From assembly GCF_000473045.1 (NCBI RefSeq), contig NZ_AXAY01000030.1, positions 49,941 through 113,940 on the forward strand: DNA of 64,000 nucleotides. Reading direction: 5' to 3'. Made by a program: the position numbers and the translations under genes. Positions 39,750 to 47,747 of the stretch are shown piece after piece. Every line of letters begins with the position of its first letter. The stretch's first letter is position 1. The notes beneath the pieces were generated by a model. The model had not been told where the DNA came from. It worked only from the letters and a program-made list of their open reading frames with translations, and ran no database searches. This DNA comes from Bradyrhizobium sp. WSM3983 (GTDB lineage: Bacteria > Pseudomonadota > Alphaproteobacteria > Rhizobiales > Xanthobacteraceae).

Positions 39750-39870
39750 CAAACGTTCTCGTGATTATCGGAGCTTGGCTGAGTCCCGCCCAATCTAGCT
39801 AAATGCAAGCAATTGTTACCTCGGTCAACCACCAACGTTAGTAGTTGAGCTAGATAGCAGAGGTATGTCA
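39750..39870 (+). repeat. Promoter-like segment repeated at 3185-3300
   Basis: Same order of blocks as at 3185-3300: GATTATCGGAGCTTG, CCTCGGTCAAC, palindrome, GAGCTAGATA, TGTCACCTATCG. The last block is identical to the one downstream of the palindrome at the PEP-mutase-like gene. Located about 335 bp before the monooxygenase gene. Confidence 0.6.
39828..39845. promoter_or_regulatory. Operator-like palindrome, site 2
   Basis: ACCACC-AACGTT-AGTAGT, with flanking TCA and TGA extending the symmetry. It lies 358 bp upstream of ATG 40204 of the monooxygenase. The stretch 39871-40203 between them has no recognised gene. Confidence 0.55.
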
Positions 39871-40203
39871 CCTATCGGTTCAAATTGACCGGTCAGGCTG
39901 GCCGTCTTTCGCACGGAATTCAGCATGCAACATAACCGCACTTTTGTTACTAAACGCTCGACAGGCGCGCTCGCTGGCGTCGCCGCGAAGCTTCATGGAG
40001 CCAATTTGTCGAAGTAGTCGCGTGCATCGTAGAATTCGGTGACGGAAGACGTGTATCGTGGACTTTGTCGGATGGCGCACTCTGGAGGTCTCAAGTGCCT
40101 GCGAAAAGTCGAACGTTGAGGCACACTGTTCTGTGGCACCAAATGAACGCCGCTCACCAGCTGAACGCGTTGCGCGGGAATTTCAACTCAAAGGAGGTGC
40201 GGC

Positions 40204-41547
40204 ATGCGGCGCAAAGATGAAATGAAGCTCGGACTGTTCCTCCGTCGAGTGGGATTTCACGAGGGAGCATGGCGCGATCCTAGCGTGCCAGCGAAGGGCG
40301 GAATCGATGTTGACCATTATGCTCATCTCGCAGAACTTGCCGAACGTGCGGCATTTCACTTCATATTTCTCGACGATAGCCCAAGCGTAATAGAACGAGA
40401 TCACGCACACATTGCACGTGTAAGCCGAAACGACGGGTTTGAGCCAATCACGCTGTTGTCGGCGCTTTCGTCGAGAACCCAAAAGATCGGACTGGTCGGG
40501 ACGGCAACGACGACGTACCACCACGCTTATCATCTTGCACGTATGTTCGCCTCACTTGACCACCTATCGCGAGGACGAGCAGCTTGGAACATTGTGACCT
40601 CGGGATCTGCATTGGAAGCCCCGAATTTCGGCGAAACGGAGCTTCCAGATCATGATATGCGCTATGCTCGAGCTCGAGAATTTGTAGATGTGGTGAAAGG
40701 GCTTTGGGACACGTGGGGAGATGACGCTTTCATTCGCGACAAGAAAAGTGGCATTTTCGCTGACACCACGAAGCTGCATTTGCTTAACCACCGAGGCAAC
40801 TACTTGTCAGTCAGAGGTCCACTGAACATCGCAAGGCCGCCGCAAGGGTATCCCGTGTTGGTTCAGGCTGGAGCATCTGATGCCGGAACACAGTTCGCTG
40901 CAGAATTCGCCGAGGTGGTGTTTACGGCCGAACCGTCTTTAGAAAACGGTAAGCGATATTACGCAGCCCTCAAAGAGAAGGCGCGCGCTGTTGGGCGAGA
41001 GGACGATCAGTTGCTGGTCATGCCGGGTATTGTCCCGATCATTGGGAGGACCAAGCAAGAAGCGTCTGAGAAGCTTCAAAGACTACAATCGTATACGCAC
41101 ATCGACGTGCAAATTGGATTGGCTGATCGTATGCTGGGGTTCGTCACCGACTTGAAGTCAATGAATCTCGACTCGATAGTGCCTGCGACTTTACCACAGA
41201 CGAATGTCACCCAAAGTTATCAGAAGTTACTTCTCGATCTAGCAGTACGCCAGAAATTGACCTGGAGACAACTGATCCGCTTGGTGTCGGACTGCAAGGG
41301 CCAGCTAATGATTGTTGGAACACCGGACGAAATCGTCAATGCCATGGTGGATGCGTTTGATGAATATGCAGCTGACGGATTCAACGTAATGCCGGCTAGC
41401 TTTCCCGGCGGGCTCAAGGACTTTATTGAGCTCGTTGTTCCTGAATTGCGCAAGCGAGGAAAATTCAGATCGGAATACTCCGGACAAACACTACGTGAGA
41501 ATCTCGGTCTCATGCGGCCAGTCAATCAGTTCACTCACGCAGCGTGA
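40204..41547 (+). CDS. FMN-dependent monooxygenase, NtaA/SnaA/DszA family
   Basis: 447 residues with AAAGGAGGTG just before ATG 40204. Luciferase-like monooxygenase of the nitrilotriacetate monooxygenase component A type: KLGLFLRRVGFHEGAWRDPS, FHFIFLDDSPSVIERD, LSRGRAAWNIVTSGSALEAP with NFG, MRYARAREFVDVVKGLWDTW, then RGPLNIARPPQGYPVLVQAG and ASDAGTQFAAEFAEVVF, all typical landmarks. It needs FMNH2 from a separate flavin reductase, none of which is seen in the window. In pantaphos clusters an enzyme of this family (HvrB, from memory) hydroxylates phosphonomethylmaleate. The shared operator and the LeuA, aconitase and PEP-mutase-like genes make that a candidate role; other small-molecule oxidations (EDTA/NTA- or sulphone-type) remain possible. 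A short inverted repeat CTCACGC/GCGTGAG spans the stop codon. Confidence 0.88.
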   Translation: MRRKDEMKLGLFLRRVGFHEGAWRDPSVPAKGGIDVDHYAHLAELAERAAFHFIFLDDSPSVIERDHAHIARVSRNDGFEPITLLSALSSRTQKIGLVGTATTTYHHAYHLARMFASLDHLSRGRAAWNIVTSGSALEAPNFGETELPDHDMRYARAREFVDVVKGLWDTWGDDAFIRDKKSGIFADTTKLHLLNHRGNYLSVRGPLNIARPPQGYPVLVQAGASDAGTQFAAEFAEVVFTAEPSLENGKRYYAALKEKARAVGREDDQLLVMPGIVPIIGRTKQEASEKLQRLQSYTHIDVQIGLADRMLGFVTDLKSMNLDSIVPATLPQTNVTQSYQKLLLDLAVRQKLTWRQLIRLVSDCKGQLMIVGTPDEIVNAMVDAFDEYAADGFNVMPASFPGGLKDFIELVVPELRKRGKFRSEYSGQTLRENLGLMRPVNQFTHAA

Positions 41548-41570
41548 GCAGGTCTGTGAAATGGCGCTTA

Positions 41571-42034
41571 CGCCGTATCCCATTGGGATCGAGTGGCTGG
41601 AACCCACGGCAAGGCTGAAGGTCGGTGATGAGACCGAGCCGAAGGATAACACGAGCTTGCACCTCATGGTCAGTAATTGGGTGGACAATAATCTTGAGTA
41701 CGTGCTCAGCGATACCATCGCGAATTGCGTGGCCGCAATCTCGTTGGTTAGATCTTCCAGGCGATGACGATGATCCGGCTATTTGCCTCTCAAAGCCTCA
41801 AGATCGCTACATACCGGAAATCGCGAACGGCTCGCCTGCTCCTACTCGCTGACCGAGACGAGCCACGGTAGCCATATCCGCAGCCTTGATACAAAGGCTG
41901 TACGCGCGGGTGACGAATGGATCCTCATCGGTGAGAAAAGCTTCGTCACCTCTGGCGACAAAGCTGAATTCTTCGTGATGCTCGCCGAGACGGCGGTAGG
42001 AGTCTCCGCGTTCGCAGCCCCTATCCTCTGCCGG
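41571..42034 (+). pseudogene. Chimeric decayed copy of M24 gene 3' part plus acyl-CoA dehydrogenase
   Basis: 41571-41725 is a close DNA match to about 15537-15690 (YPIGIEWLEPTARLKVGDET). From about 41726 it matches about 16081-16390 of the acyl-CoA dehydrogenase (CVAAISLV, SYSLTETSHGSHIRSLDTKA, LIGEKSFVTSGDKAEFFVML). The roughly 390 bases between these parts in the intact operon are missing. Small indels break frame and the piece is cut at 42034 by an IS5-type fragment. Confidence 0.88.
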
Positions 42035-42490
42035 GCCTCGAAGAAGCGCAAGAGCATGATCGGGCTGCTGTTGCTCAAGCATATTTGCGGGCTCTCCTAT
42101 GAGGGGTTGTTCGAGCGGTGGGTCCACGACCCGTATTTCCAGTACTTCACCGGCGAAGAGTTGTTTCAACACTCATTCCCGCACGAGCGCTCGGACCTGA
42201 GCCATTGACGCAAGCGGCTCAGCGACAGACCGGAGCTGCTGCTGGCCGAGAGCCTGCGGATGGCACACGAGGCCGGAGCATTACGCAGCCAAGTCCTGAA
42301 GCGGGTCACAATCGACGGTGCAGCCAAAGGCCATCACCTTCCCGACCGATGCCAAGCTGCTGCGTGCGGCTGTCAAGGGGTTCAACTGCCTGGCGAGGAC
42401 GCACGGGGGCAAGCTGCGGCAGTCCTGCCTTCGCATTGCCAGACCGCGGCAATGATCGCGGGACCTACGACCATGCCAAGCCAAATGTAA
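42035..42490 (+). pseudogene. IS5/IS1182-type transposase fragment
   Basis: MIGLLLLKHICGLSYEGLFE, RWVHDPYFQYFTGEELFQHS and ELLLAESLRMAHEAGALRSQ with LKRVTIDG are the N-terminal DUF772-like part and the first catalytic block of IS5-family enzymes. The stop at 42208 and later shifts make it dead. It fuses directly to the acyl-CoA dehydrogenase scrap. Confidence 0.75.
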
Positions 42491-42509
42491 TGATAGTGGC
42501 TAATTGCAG

Positions 42510-42605
42510 CGATCGCTCCTAAACTCATGCCATGATACCCATTTGTGAATGAAATGATATTTTGGCGCCCTGTGGACCTTGCGTGAGAGCTTTAACGCTG
42601 CCTCA
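42510..42605 (-). pseudogene. EctB-like gene fragment, block 1
   Basis: Nearly the same DNA as 118-212 of the EctB-like gene (for example AACTCATGCCATGATA and GTGAATGAAATGATATTTTG), with a few substitutions and indels. It encodes part of the conserved HGMSLGA region on the minus strand. Confidence 0.85.
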
Positions 42606-42828
42606 CGTCCCGAAGACCTGCGCTTGGTGCGCTTCGACAATAACGCAGTCGGGCGCCAGTTGAGATCCAGGCCTGTGCCGACCGCATGGTGATCCGTAAT
42701 CGCTGCGGAGCGTCAAGTCCTATCGGCAGGGCGGCAGGCTCTACCCTGGCTCTTCAATATTCGTCGGGGGACAACGGGCTTTCCGACGGGCTGCATGTTG
42801 ACGCACGACTACTGGGGCGTGCGCCAGA

Positions 42829-42863
42829 CAAAGGAACGCCGCTACTCGTCCGATACGGTTTCG
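42829..42863 (-). pseudogene. EctB-like gene fragment, block 2 (out of order)
   Basis: GCGCCAGACAAAGGAACGCC and the next bases match 66-99 of the EctB-like gene with about four mismatches. In the intact gene this block lies to the left of block 1 on the plus strand; here it lies 220 bases to the right, so the copy is rearranged. Confidence 0.6.
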
Positions 42864-42869
42864 AGTGCG

Positions 42870-43380
42870 CACCCAGGATGCTTTTGGGAGGCAAGTTGAT
42901 CGCGCGCACGGAGGAGCGCGACACTCATGTCGAATGGCTGAGATTCCTAAAGCAGATCGACCGCGAAACGCCCATGGAACTGGACATCCATCTGATCCAC
43001 GCCTCACACCAGGGGATCTACTCGTGAAGCGCAGTCTCGAACATGCTCGTGCCGGTCTTAGACAACTACGCCACTCACAAGCACCCGAAGATCAAGGCGT
43101 GGCTCGACCGCCATGCACGCTTCAAGTCCCACTTCACGCCGACATCGTCGTCGTGGATGAACCTCGTCGAACGCTTCTTTGCTGACTTGACCGCGCACGT
43201 GATCCGCTCCGGGAGCTTCGCCTCGATCAGTGAACTCGTCCGCGACATCGAAGCTATCTTTCCGATCGCAACGCCGCCCCAAAGCCCTACACTTGGAAAG
43301 CCGAAGGCGCCGCAATCCTCGAAAAAATCAACGGTGCCCGCACCGCCCTCGATAAAGTCGAGGCAGCACGAGTTATTATA
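42870..43380 (+). pseudogene. IS630-family transposase, C-terminal remnant
   Basis: HVEWLRFLKQIDRETPMELD with IHLI, then in another frame VLDNYATHKHPKIKAWLDRH, FKSHFTPTSSSWMNLVERFF and ADLTAHVIRSGSFASI. These are the second Asp and the Glu regions of IS630 DDE enzymes. The N-terminal half is absent or unreadable. Confidence 0.8.
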
Positions 43381-43512
43381 GCGCATTTGAGAGTCAGGAC
43401 GCTAGACTAGCGTAGCGCGCAGCTCTCATCAATCTCAAGAGAATACTCCGTCGACTGCAGTTGAGGGCTGCTACGTACCATCACCGCTTCCAAAAACATC
43501 ATTTCATCATTT

Positions 43513-43530
43513 CCCACCAGAGTAGGTAGT
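43513..43530. promoter_or_regulatory. Operator-like half-conserved palindrome, site 3
   Basis: CCCACC-AGAGTA-GGTAGT: the right half-site is perfect and the left half diverged. It shares its spacer and right half with site 4 at 47645. It lies 310 bp upstream of ATG 43841. Confidence 0.4.
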
Positions 43531-43621
43531 GTCTCGTGCATCGTCGCTGGTGTACGATCAGTCTAATGTGGCCCCGTATAGGATACAACGTAGTGCGTCA
43601 CCGTAGGAGAAGCGCAAGAAT

Positions 43622-43840
43622 GAAAGGCGCAGGTTCCAATCCACTACATGTCTCGCGCTTCCTTTAAATATATCACAATGCACCCGCCAAAACGGCATCA
43701 AGCTTTTGATGCGATTCGATTTAATGAGTACGTCTCTATTAGACAGTCCGCTCCAAACAAAAGGGCCAACATATCCAAACTTCCGCGCAGATCGGTCGTC
43801 TGGTTCGAGTCGCTTCCCGCTTTGGTTGAACGGAGTACGC
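43622..43840 (+). pseudogene. N-terminal scrap of the GNAT-like gene
   Basis: Parallel DNA to 47741-47930: TCTCGCGCTTCCTT, GGCATCAAGCTTTTGATGCG, TACGTCTCTAT, GGGCCAACATATCCAA and CAGATCG-TCG appear in the same order. The frame is broken several times. The last part reads GPTYPNFRADRSSGSSRF in the frame that runs into the quinone oxidoreductase. Confidence 0.8.
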
Positions 43841-44839
43841 ATGAAAGCGATTATGAGTAGATCGATCGGCGGCCCAGAGACGCTGGTGCTAGACGAAGTT
43901 GACGATCCCGTTGCTGCCCCGGGCCAGCTTGTTGCTCGGGTTAGAGCATGTGGGGTAAATTTTCCGGATACACTTATCATAGAAGATAGATATCAATTCA
44001 AGCCAAAACGGCCATTTTCGCCAGGAGCCGAGTTCTCTGGCGTGGTCGAAACGATCGGTGACGGAGTACGTTCGTTTGAACCTGGTGATCGAGTCATGGG
44101 AGTTTCTAGATGGGGATCAATGGCGCAGAAGATTGGCGTAGACGCGAGCCGTTGCGTGCTGATACCGGACAAAATGCCGTTTGATGAAGCCTCTGCGTTC
44201 ATCCTCACGTACGGCACCGCCCACTACGCACTGAAAGAGAGGGGTGCTCTAAGAAGCGGTGAGACTCTCCTTGTGCTTGGAGCAGCTGGCGGCGTTGGCC
44301 TTGCCGCAATCGAAATTGGAAAAGCGATGGGCGCTCGCGTTGTGGCCGCAGTGTCTACAACTGAGAAAGCGACACTAGCCCGAGAGCACGGAGCAGACTG
44401 CGCAGTGATATACCCTACCTCTCCGTTTGATCTATCTTCCCGGAGAGACGCAACGCGCCTTTTCAAAGAGGCGTGCCACCCTGACGGCGCTCACGTCGTG
44501 TGCGATGTCGTAGGTGGCGATTATTCAGAGGCGGCTTTGCGCGCCATAGCTTGGGACGGTCGTTTCCTCGTTGTAGGATTTGCCGCAGGCATTCCGCGAA
44601 TCTCGCTCAACCTTCCCTTGCTTAAATCTTGCCAGATCGTCGGCGTGTTCTGGGGGCCGTGGCTTGACCATAGTGCTGATCATCTTACTCGCAGCGCGGC
44701 CGAGCTGCTAGAGTGGTATCAAAATGGCAAGCTGAGACCATGCATATCGGCGCGCTTTCGGTTGGCGGAAGCCGGCGATGCGATTGCCCAATTGGCAGCT
44801 CGAAAGGCGATGGGAAAGATCGTCATCGATATCGATTGA
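43841..44839 (+). CDS. Quinone-oxidoreductase-like MDR protein
   Basis: 332 residues from ATG 43841 (MKAIMSRSIGGPETLVLDEV). The frame is open further upstream through the GNAT-like scrap, but the family N-terminus is MKA. Zinc-free medium-chain reductase: GROES-like domain (VNFPDTLIIEDRYQFKPKRP, GAEFSGVVETIGDGVRSFEP) and Rossmann domain with GAAGGVGLAAIEIGKAMGA and VVGFAAGIPRISLNLPLLKS. It should reduce an enone, quinone or acyl group with NADPH. Same operator family upstream as the phosphonate-type genes. A truncated inverted duplicate is at 38741. Substrate unknown. Confidence 0.87.
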   Translation: MKAIMSRSIGGPETLVLDEVDDPVAAPGQLVARVRACGVNFPDTLIIEDRYQFKPKRPFSPGAEFSGVVETIGDGVRSFEPGDRVMGVSRWGSMAQKIGVDASRCVLIPDKMPFDEASAFILTYGTAHYALKERGALRSGETLLVLGAAGGVGLAAIEIGKAMGARVVAAVSTTEKATLAREHGADCAVIYPTSPFDLSSRRDATRLFKEACHPDGAHVVCDVVGGDYSEAALRAIAWDGRFLVVGFAAGIPRISLNLPLLKSCQIVGVFWGPWLDHSADHLTRSAAELLEWYQNGKLRPCISARFRLAEAGDAIAQLAARKAMGKIVIDID

Positions 44840-44870
44840 ATTCCTCTGCGGGATTTGAGCGCGCGAGCTC

Positions 44871-44897
44871 GACGTCGTGACCGCAAGCGACGACGTC
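44871..44897 (+). terminator. Strong hairpin after the QOR gene
   Basis: GACGTCGT, an 11-nt loop, ACGACGTC: a perfect 8-bp stem 32 nt after the stop codon. There is no T-run after it, so it may only be a transcript-stabilising hairpin or a Rho-dependent end. Confidence 0.35.
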
Positions 44898-44899
44898 CA

Positions 44900-45440
44900 C
44901 CAATCATTCCCTGCTGCGCTTGTAGCTGGAACGTCAATATCCTAGCCATACATTGCTAACATGTGTCCGGCAAGAATTAGCAGAGTGCAGTTATAGGCTG
45001 GCCGGACGGGCGCCTTCGCAAGAAGGTGTCGGGACGCTGTTCAGCTTTGAGCTATCCTGGCCGCTCGTCTAAAAGTCGCCGGCACTTCACTGGCGAGGCG
45101 CTTTTTTTCAGACACGACTTTCAGGATTAGCGCTCCGGCTCTAGTCATCGGCACAGCGGCTCGCCACCAAACTGAAGCATTTGCGGGCCGAAAGTCTACG
45201 GCTGAAGGATAAGTCCGGGCGCGCCGCAGAAGCGCGTTCTCAAGCAAGTGATGCAATCCCACCGTTCAATGGACGCGAACGCCTTCGCGCCCGACGCCGA
45301 TCTCATCGGTGTGGCGGTCAATCGTAAGCGTCGTTCCGGTCCCACCTTCTCGCGGCACATAGGATAGGCGAGTTTCATGATCTCTTTGAAGGGATCGGCT
45401 TGTGTCTATGCTTGACCATACGCTTAAGTCGGACGTGACG
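44900..45440. other. Gene-free stretch before IS66-F
   Basis: Only short arginine-rich frames without domains. The right part may be the lost 3' side of element F or G, but no tnpC text was recognised. Confidence 0.4.
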
Positions 45441-45449
45441 GCGCGCCGG

Positions 45450-45680
45450 CTAAACGGCCACGGTCCAGCCGCTTGGCGTAGAGCGACAATCCAATTCCAT
45501 CGTGCCACAAGGCCTTGATTAGCGAACCGCTGCGGCCACGGAACACGAAGACATCTCTCCGGCGAACGGATCACGACCAAGGCATTCCTGCACCAATAAC
45601 GACAAACCCTGCATGCCCTTACGCATGTCGGTGCGGCCGGTCGCAATCCAGATGCGTGCACTCGAAGAGACGGGGATCAT
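45450..45680 (-). pseudogene. tnpB: IS66 TnpB (element F), broken
   Basis: MIPVSSSARIWIATGRTDMR, GLSLLVQECLGRDPFAGE, then a shift (VFVFRGRSGSLIKALWHDGI in the next frame) and truncation after YAKRLDRG. Start overlaps the tnpA stop. Confidence 0.8.
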
Positions 45681-46072
45681 CGACGCTCCAGAACCTGCAG
45701 CACCCGCGCCAGGGCGGCCGCATCGACGCCGGCATCGACAATCACCCGACGATCCCTGCCAACGACGATCACCATCCGCCCGCTCGTCGATGTGGCAGCA
45801 ACCGCCGGCTCGACCTGAGCGGCAAGGACAACCCGCGTAAAGCCGCATTGCTCGCTTTGAGGGCTAATCGGCTCGGAACCGGACGAGCGCCGCCACGTCA
45901 TCAGCAACGAACGTGATATGCCGTGGCGACGTGCCGTCGACGATATCGCGCGCGGCGCTTCAAAGCTCTCGGTCACGATCCGCAGCTTCTCGTCATCCGA
46001 CCAGCGCCGACGACGACCAGTCTCGACCACCTCAAGCCGTTCAAGCTGAGTACTGCGCTTATGGCTGTCCAT
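45677..46072 (-). CDS. tnpA: IS66 TnpA (element F)
   Basis: 131 residues, MDSHKRSTQLERLEVVETGR, STARRHGISRSLLMTWRRSS, end VGRDRRVIVDAGVDAAALAR. It is intact but its partner genes are broken. Very similar to the TnpA at 31619. Confidence 0.85.
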   Translation of the reverse strand: MDSHKRSTQLERLEVVETGRRRRWSDDEKLRIVTESFEAPRAISSTARRHGISRSLLMTWRRSSGSEPISPQSEQCGFTRVVLAAQVEPAVAATSTSGRMVIVVGRDRRVIVDAGVDAAALARVLQVLERR

Positions 46073-46131
46073 AAGGACTGTTACGCACCAATTGGACTAA
46101 TTCAACAAGGCGGCCCTCGCCGGAGGGAGAC

Positions 46132-46282
46132 CGCTTTTGCCACGGAACACATAGAGGTCGCCGCCGTGCGGGTCCCGCTTGAAGGCTTCCTGCACCAATA
46201 AGGCCAGCGAGTTCATGCCGCGGCGCATGTCGGTGTGGCCGGTCGCAATCCACACCCGCACGGCCGGTGCAATGGGGATCAT
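46132..46282 (-). pseudogene. tnpB: IS66 TnpB N-terminal fragment (element G)
   Basis: MIPIAPAVRVWIATGHTDMR, LALLVQEAFKRDPHGGDLYV and FRGKS, then the terminal repeat of element F begins. Confidence 0.8.
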
Positions 46283-46692
46283 CGCGGCTGTCCATCAGCC
46301 AGCGCCGCAACCGCGGCCTTCAGCGTCGCCGCGTCGACCGCGCCCGTGATCCGCATCCGAACCCCGGCAGCAAACTCGATCTCGATCGACCCGCCGCTGC
46401 TGGCCGGCGCGACTGGACCATGCGTTACGCTGGAGTCCGGGACCACCCTCGCTGGTACGAAGCCCGTTTGTTGCCCGGAGGCATCCTTCGGCTCCGGATG
46501 AAACGACCGTCGCCATCGGAGCAGCAATGAGCGCGAAACACCATATCGCCGCGCCGTCGCCGCGACCTGGCGCGGCGCCTGTAAGCTCTCCAGGACGATC
46601 TTGAGCTTCTCATCCTCGGACCAACGTCGCCGCCGACCCGTGTCCACCACTTCGAGCCGCTCGACTTGGGCACTGCGCCTATCACTGTCCAT
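46279..46692 (-). CDS. tnpA: IS66 TnpA (element G)
   Basis: 137 residues from ATG 46692 (MDSDRRSAQVERLEVVDTGR), HTH VAATARRYGVSRSLLLRWRR, end IEIEFAAGVRMRITGAVD. Overlaps the tnpB start by 4 nt. The longer frame to 46710 adds MLRTVL, which is part of the leader. Confidence 0.82.
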   Translation of the reverse strand: MDSDRRSAQVERLEVVDTGRRRRWSEDEKLKIVLESLQAPRQVAATARRYGVSRSLLLRWRRSFHPEPKDASGQQTGFVPARVVPDSSVTHGPVAPASSGGSIEIEFAAGVRMRITGAVDAATLKAAVAALADGQPR

Positions 46693-46859
46693 AAGGACAG
46701 TTCTCAACAACGCGCCTCACTCGACAAGGCGGCCGTCACCGGATGCGTACATGCTTGGCAAGGGCCTGTGTAATGGGGCATGCCGCCTTTGGCCACTTTC
46801 CGACATCTGTTGTATTCAACCGAACCTAAGCGACACGAGGGACATGAATGCTGATCACC

Positions 46860-47130
46860 TCTCGCCTCAAGCTTGAACATGCGCTTGAGGAAGGCAGGGC
46901 AGGTCATTACCTGGATGCAATTGGCACAGGTGAGTTGTCCAGATCGAGCGATTTGTCAGCGCGTCAAGCGGCAACCTGATCGTCGTCGATGGTGCGAGGG
47001 TGGGCAGGGGGGCTTGATCAAGCAAGCCATCCCAGCGATCCTTCAAAAATCGACGGCGCCACTTGTCAACGGTGTGTTCATGGATGCCGAGTTCGGCGGC
47101 CACAGACTGGCTTGGCAAGCCATCAGCGCA
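46860..47130 (-). pseudogene. IS630-family N-terminal HTH remnant
   Basis: MPSQSVAAELGIHEHTVDKW with RRRFLKDRWDGLLDQ is the standard N-terminal HTH of IS630 transposases. It becomes unreadable after PLPTLAP. No catalytic part follows. Confidence 0.7.
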
Positions 47131-47179
47131 TCGCAGGATCGGGCGGCATCGCTCAGATAGCGACCGCGCAGCACGATGA

Positions 47180-47590
47180 CTACTCGACCAGCAGTCTGCC
47201 GCAGTCAGAAGATTGCGACTCGCCGGCGTTCCAACACATCGAGAACCCGCGCCAGCGCCTCCGGGTCAACTTGCGTATCCACCCGGATGCGTAGCCGGTT
47301 GCCACGATGAATCTCAATCAATCCGTTCGAACCGCCAATAACGGCCGCATCCGCCTATCATCTTCGGATAGCTGCTTTGCAGGTGCAGACGTCGTGGTAA
47401 TCTGCAACGACAAGAAACATGGCTCAACCGCGACCCTCCCAGTACTTCGACGCGCATCGCCCGTTGACTTAACGCTAGACTCACACGCTTCGCGAAATCC
47501 GCCGCCTCAAACAAGACATTGCTCTTCGGATTCGTGCGCCCGTGTCGTGATCGCTCGATGCTCAGCTCAGCGACACATCCGCCGAACACC
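47180..47590 (-). pseudogene. tnpA: IS66 TnpA remnant (element H)
   Basis: The end IEIHRGNRLRIRVDTQVDPE followed by ALARVLDVLERRR is an IS66 TnpA C-terminus. Upstream EAADFAKRVSLALSQRAMRV resembles the leader of other copies. The HTH part is lost and the whole is out of frame. Confidence 0.65.
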
Positions 47591-47644
47591 CTGTCGCGCG
47601 CGGTTGAATGCTGATACGTGCCAACAATGATTCCTCAAATAGTC

Positions 47645-47662
47645 CTCACCAGAGTAGGTAGT
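47645..47662. promoter_or_regulatory. Operator-like palindrome, site 4
   Basis: CTCACC-AGAGTA-GGTAGT, 85 bp upstream of ATG 47748, followed by a TTTAGAT element like the GATCTAGA/GAGCTAGATA block after sites 2 and 6. Left half imperfect. Confidence 0.45.
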
Positions 47663-47747
47663 GTTTAGATCCCCTCGTAACTGCTTTAGTCATCAGCTAG
47701 TACACCGCCGTATGGCTAGGCGCACTTGATCACTGAAAGGCGCAGCA

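Larger units (their letters stand above)
45440..46131 (-). mobile_element. IS66-family element F (truncated, nested in element G)
   Basis: Intact tnpA and broken tnpB, minus. The tnpA-side end (complement) GTCTCCCTCCGGCGAGGGCC closes at 46131 and is nearly the end of element B, as is the leader ending AACAGTCCTTATGGAC. Everything beyond the middle of tnpB is deleted. Confidence 0.8.
46132..46750 (-). mobile_element. IS66-family element G (remnant)
   Basis: tnpA plus the first 50 residues of tnpB, cut at 46131 by element F. The outer end (complement) GTACGCATCCGGTGACGGCC closes at 46750. Confidence 0.78.

Noticed and set aside
43706..43840. N-terminal 45-residue extension of the QOR protein
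   Set aside because: It is the decayed N-terminus of the GNAT-like gene read through in frame; the family start MKA at 43841 is preferred.
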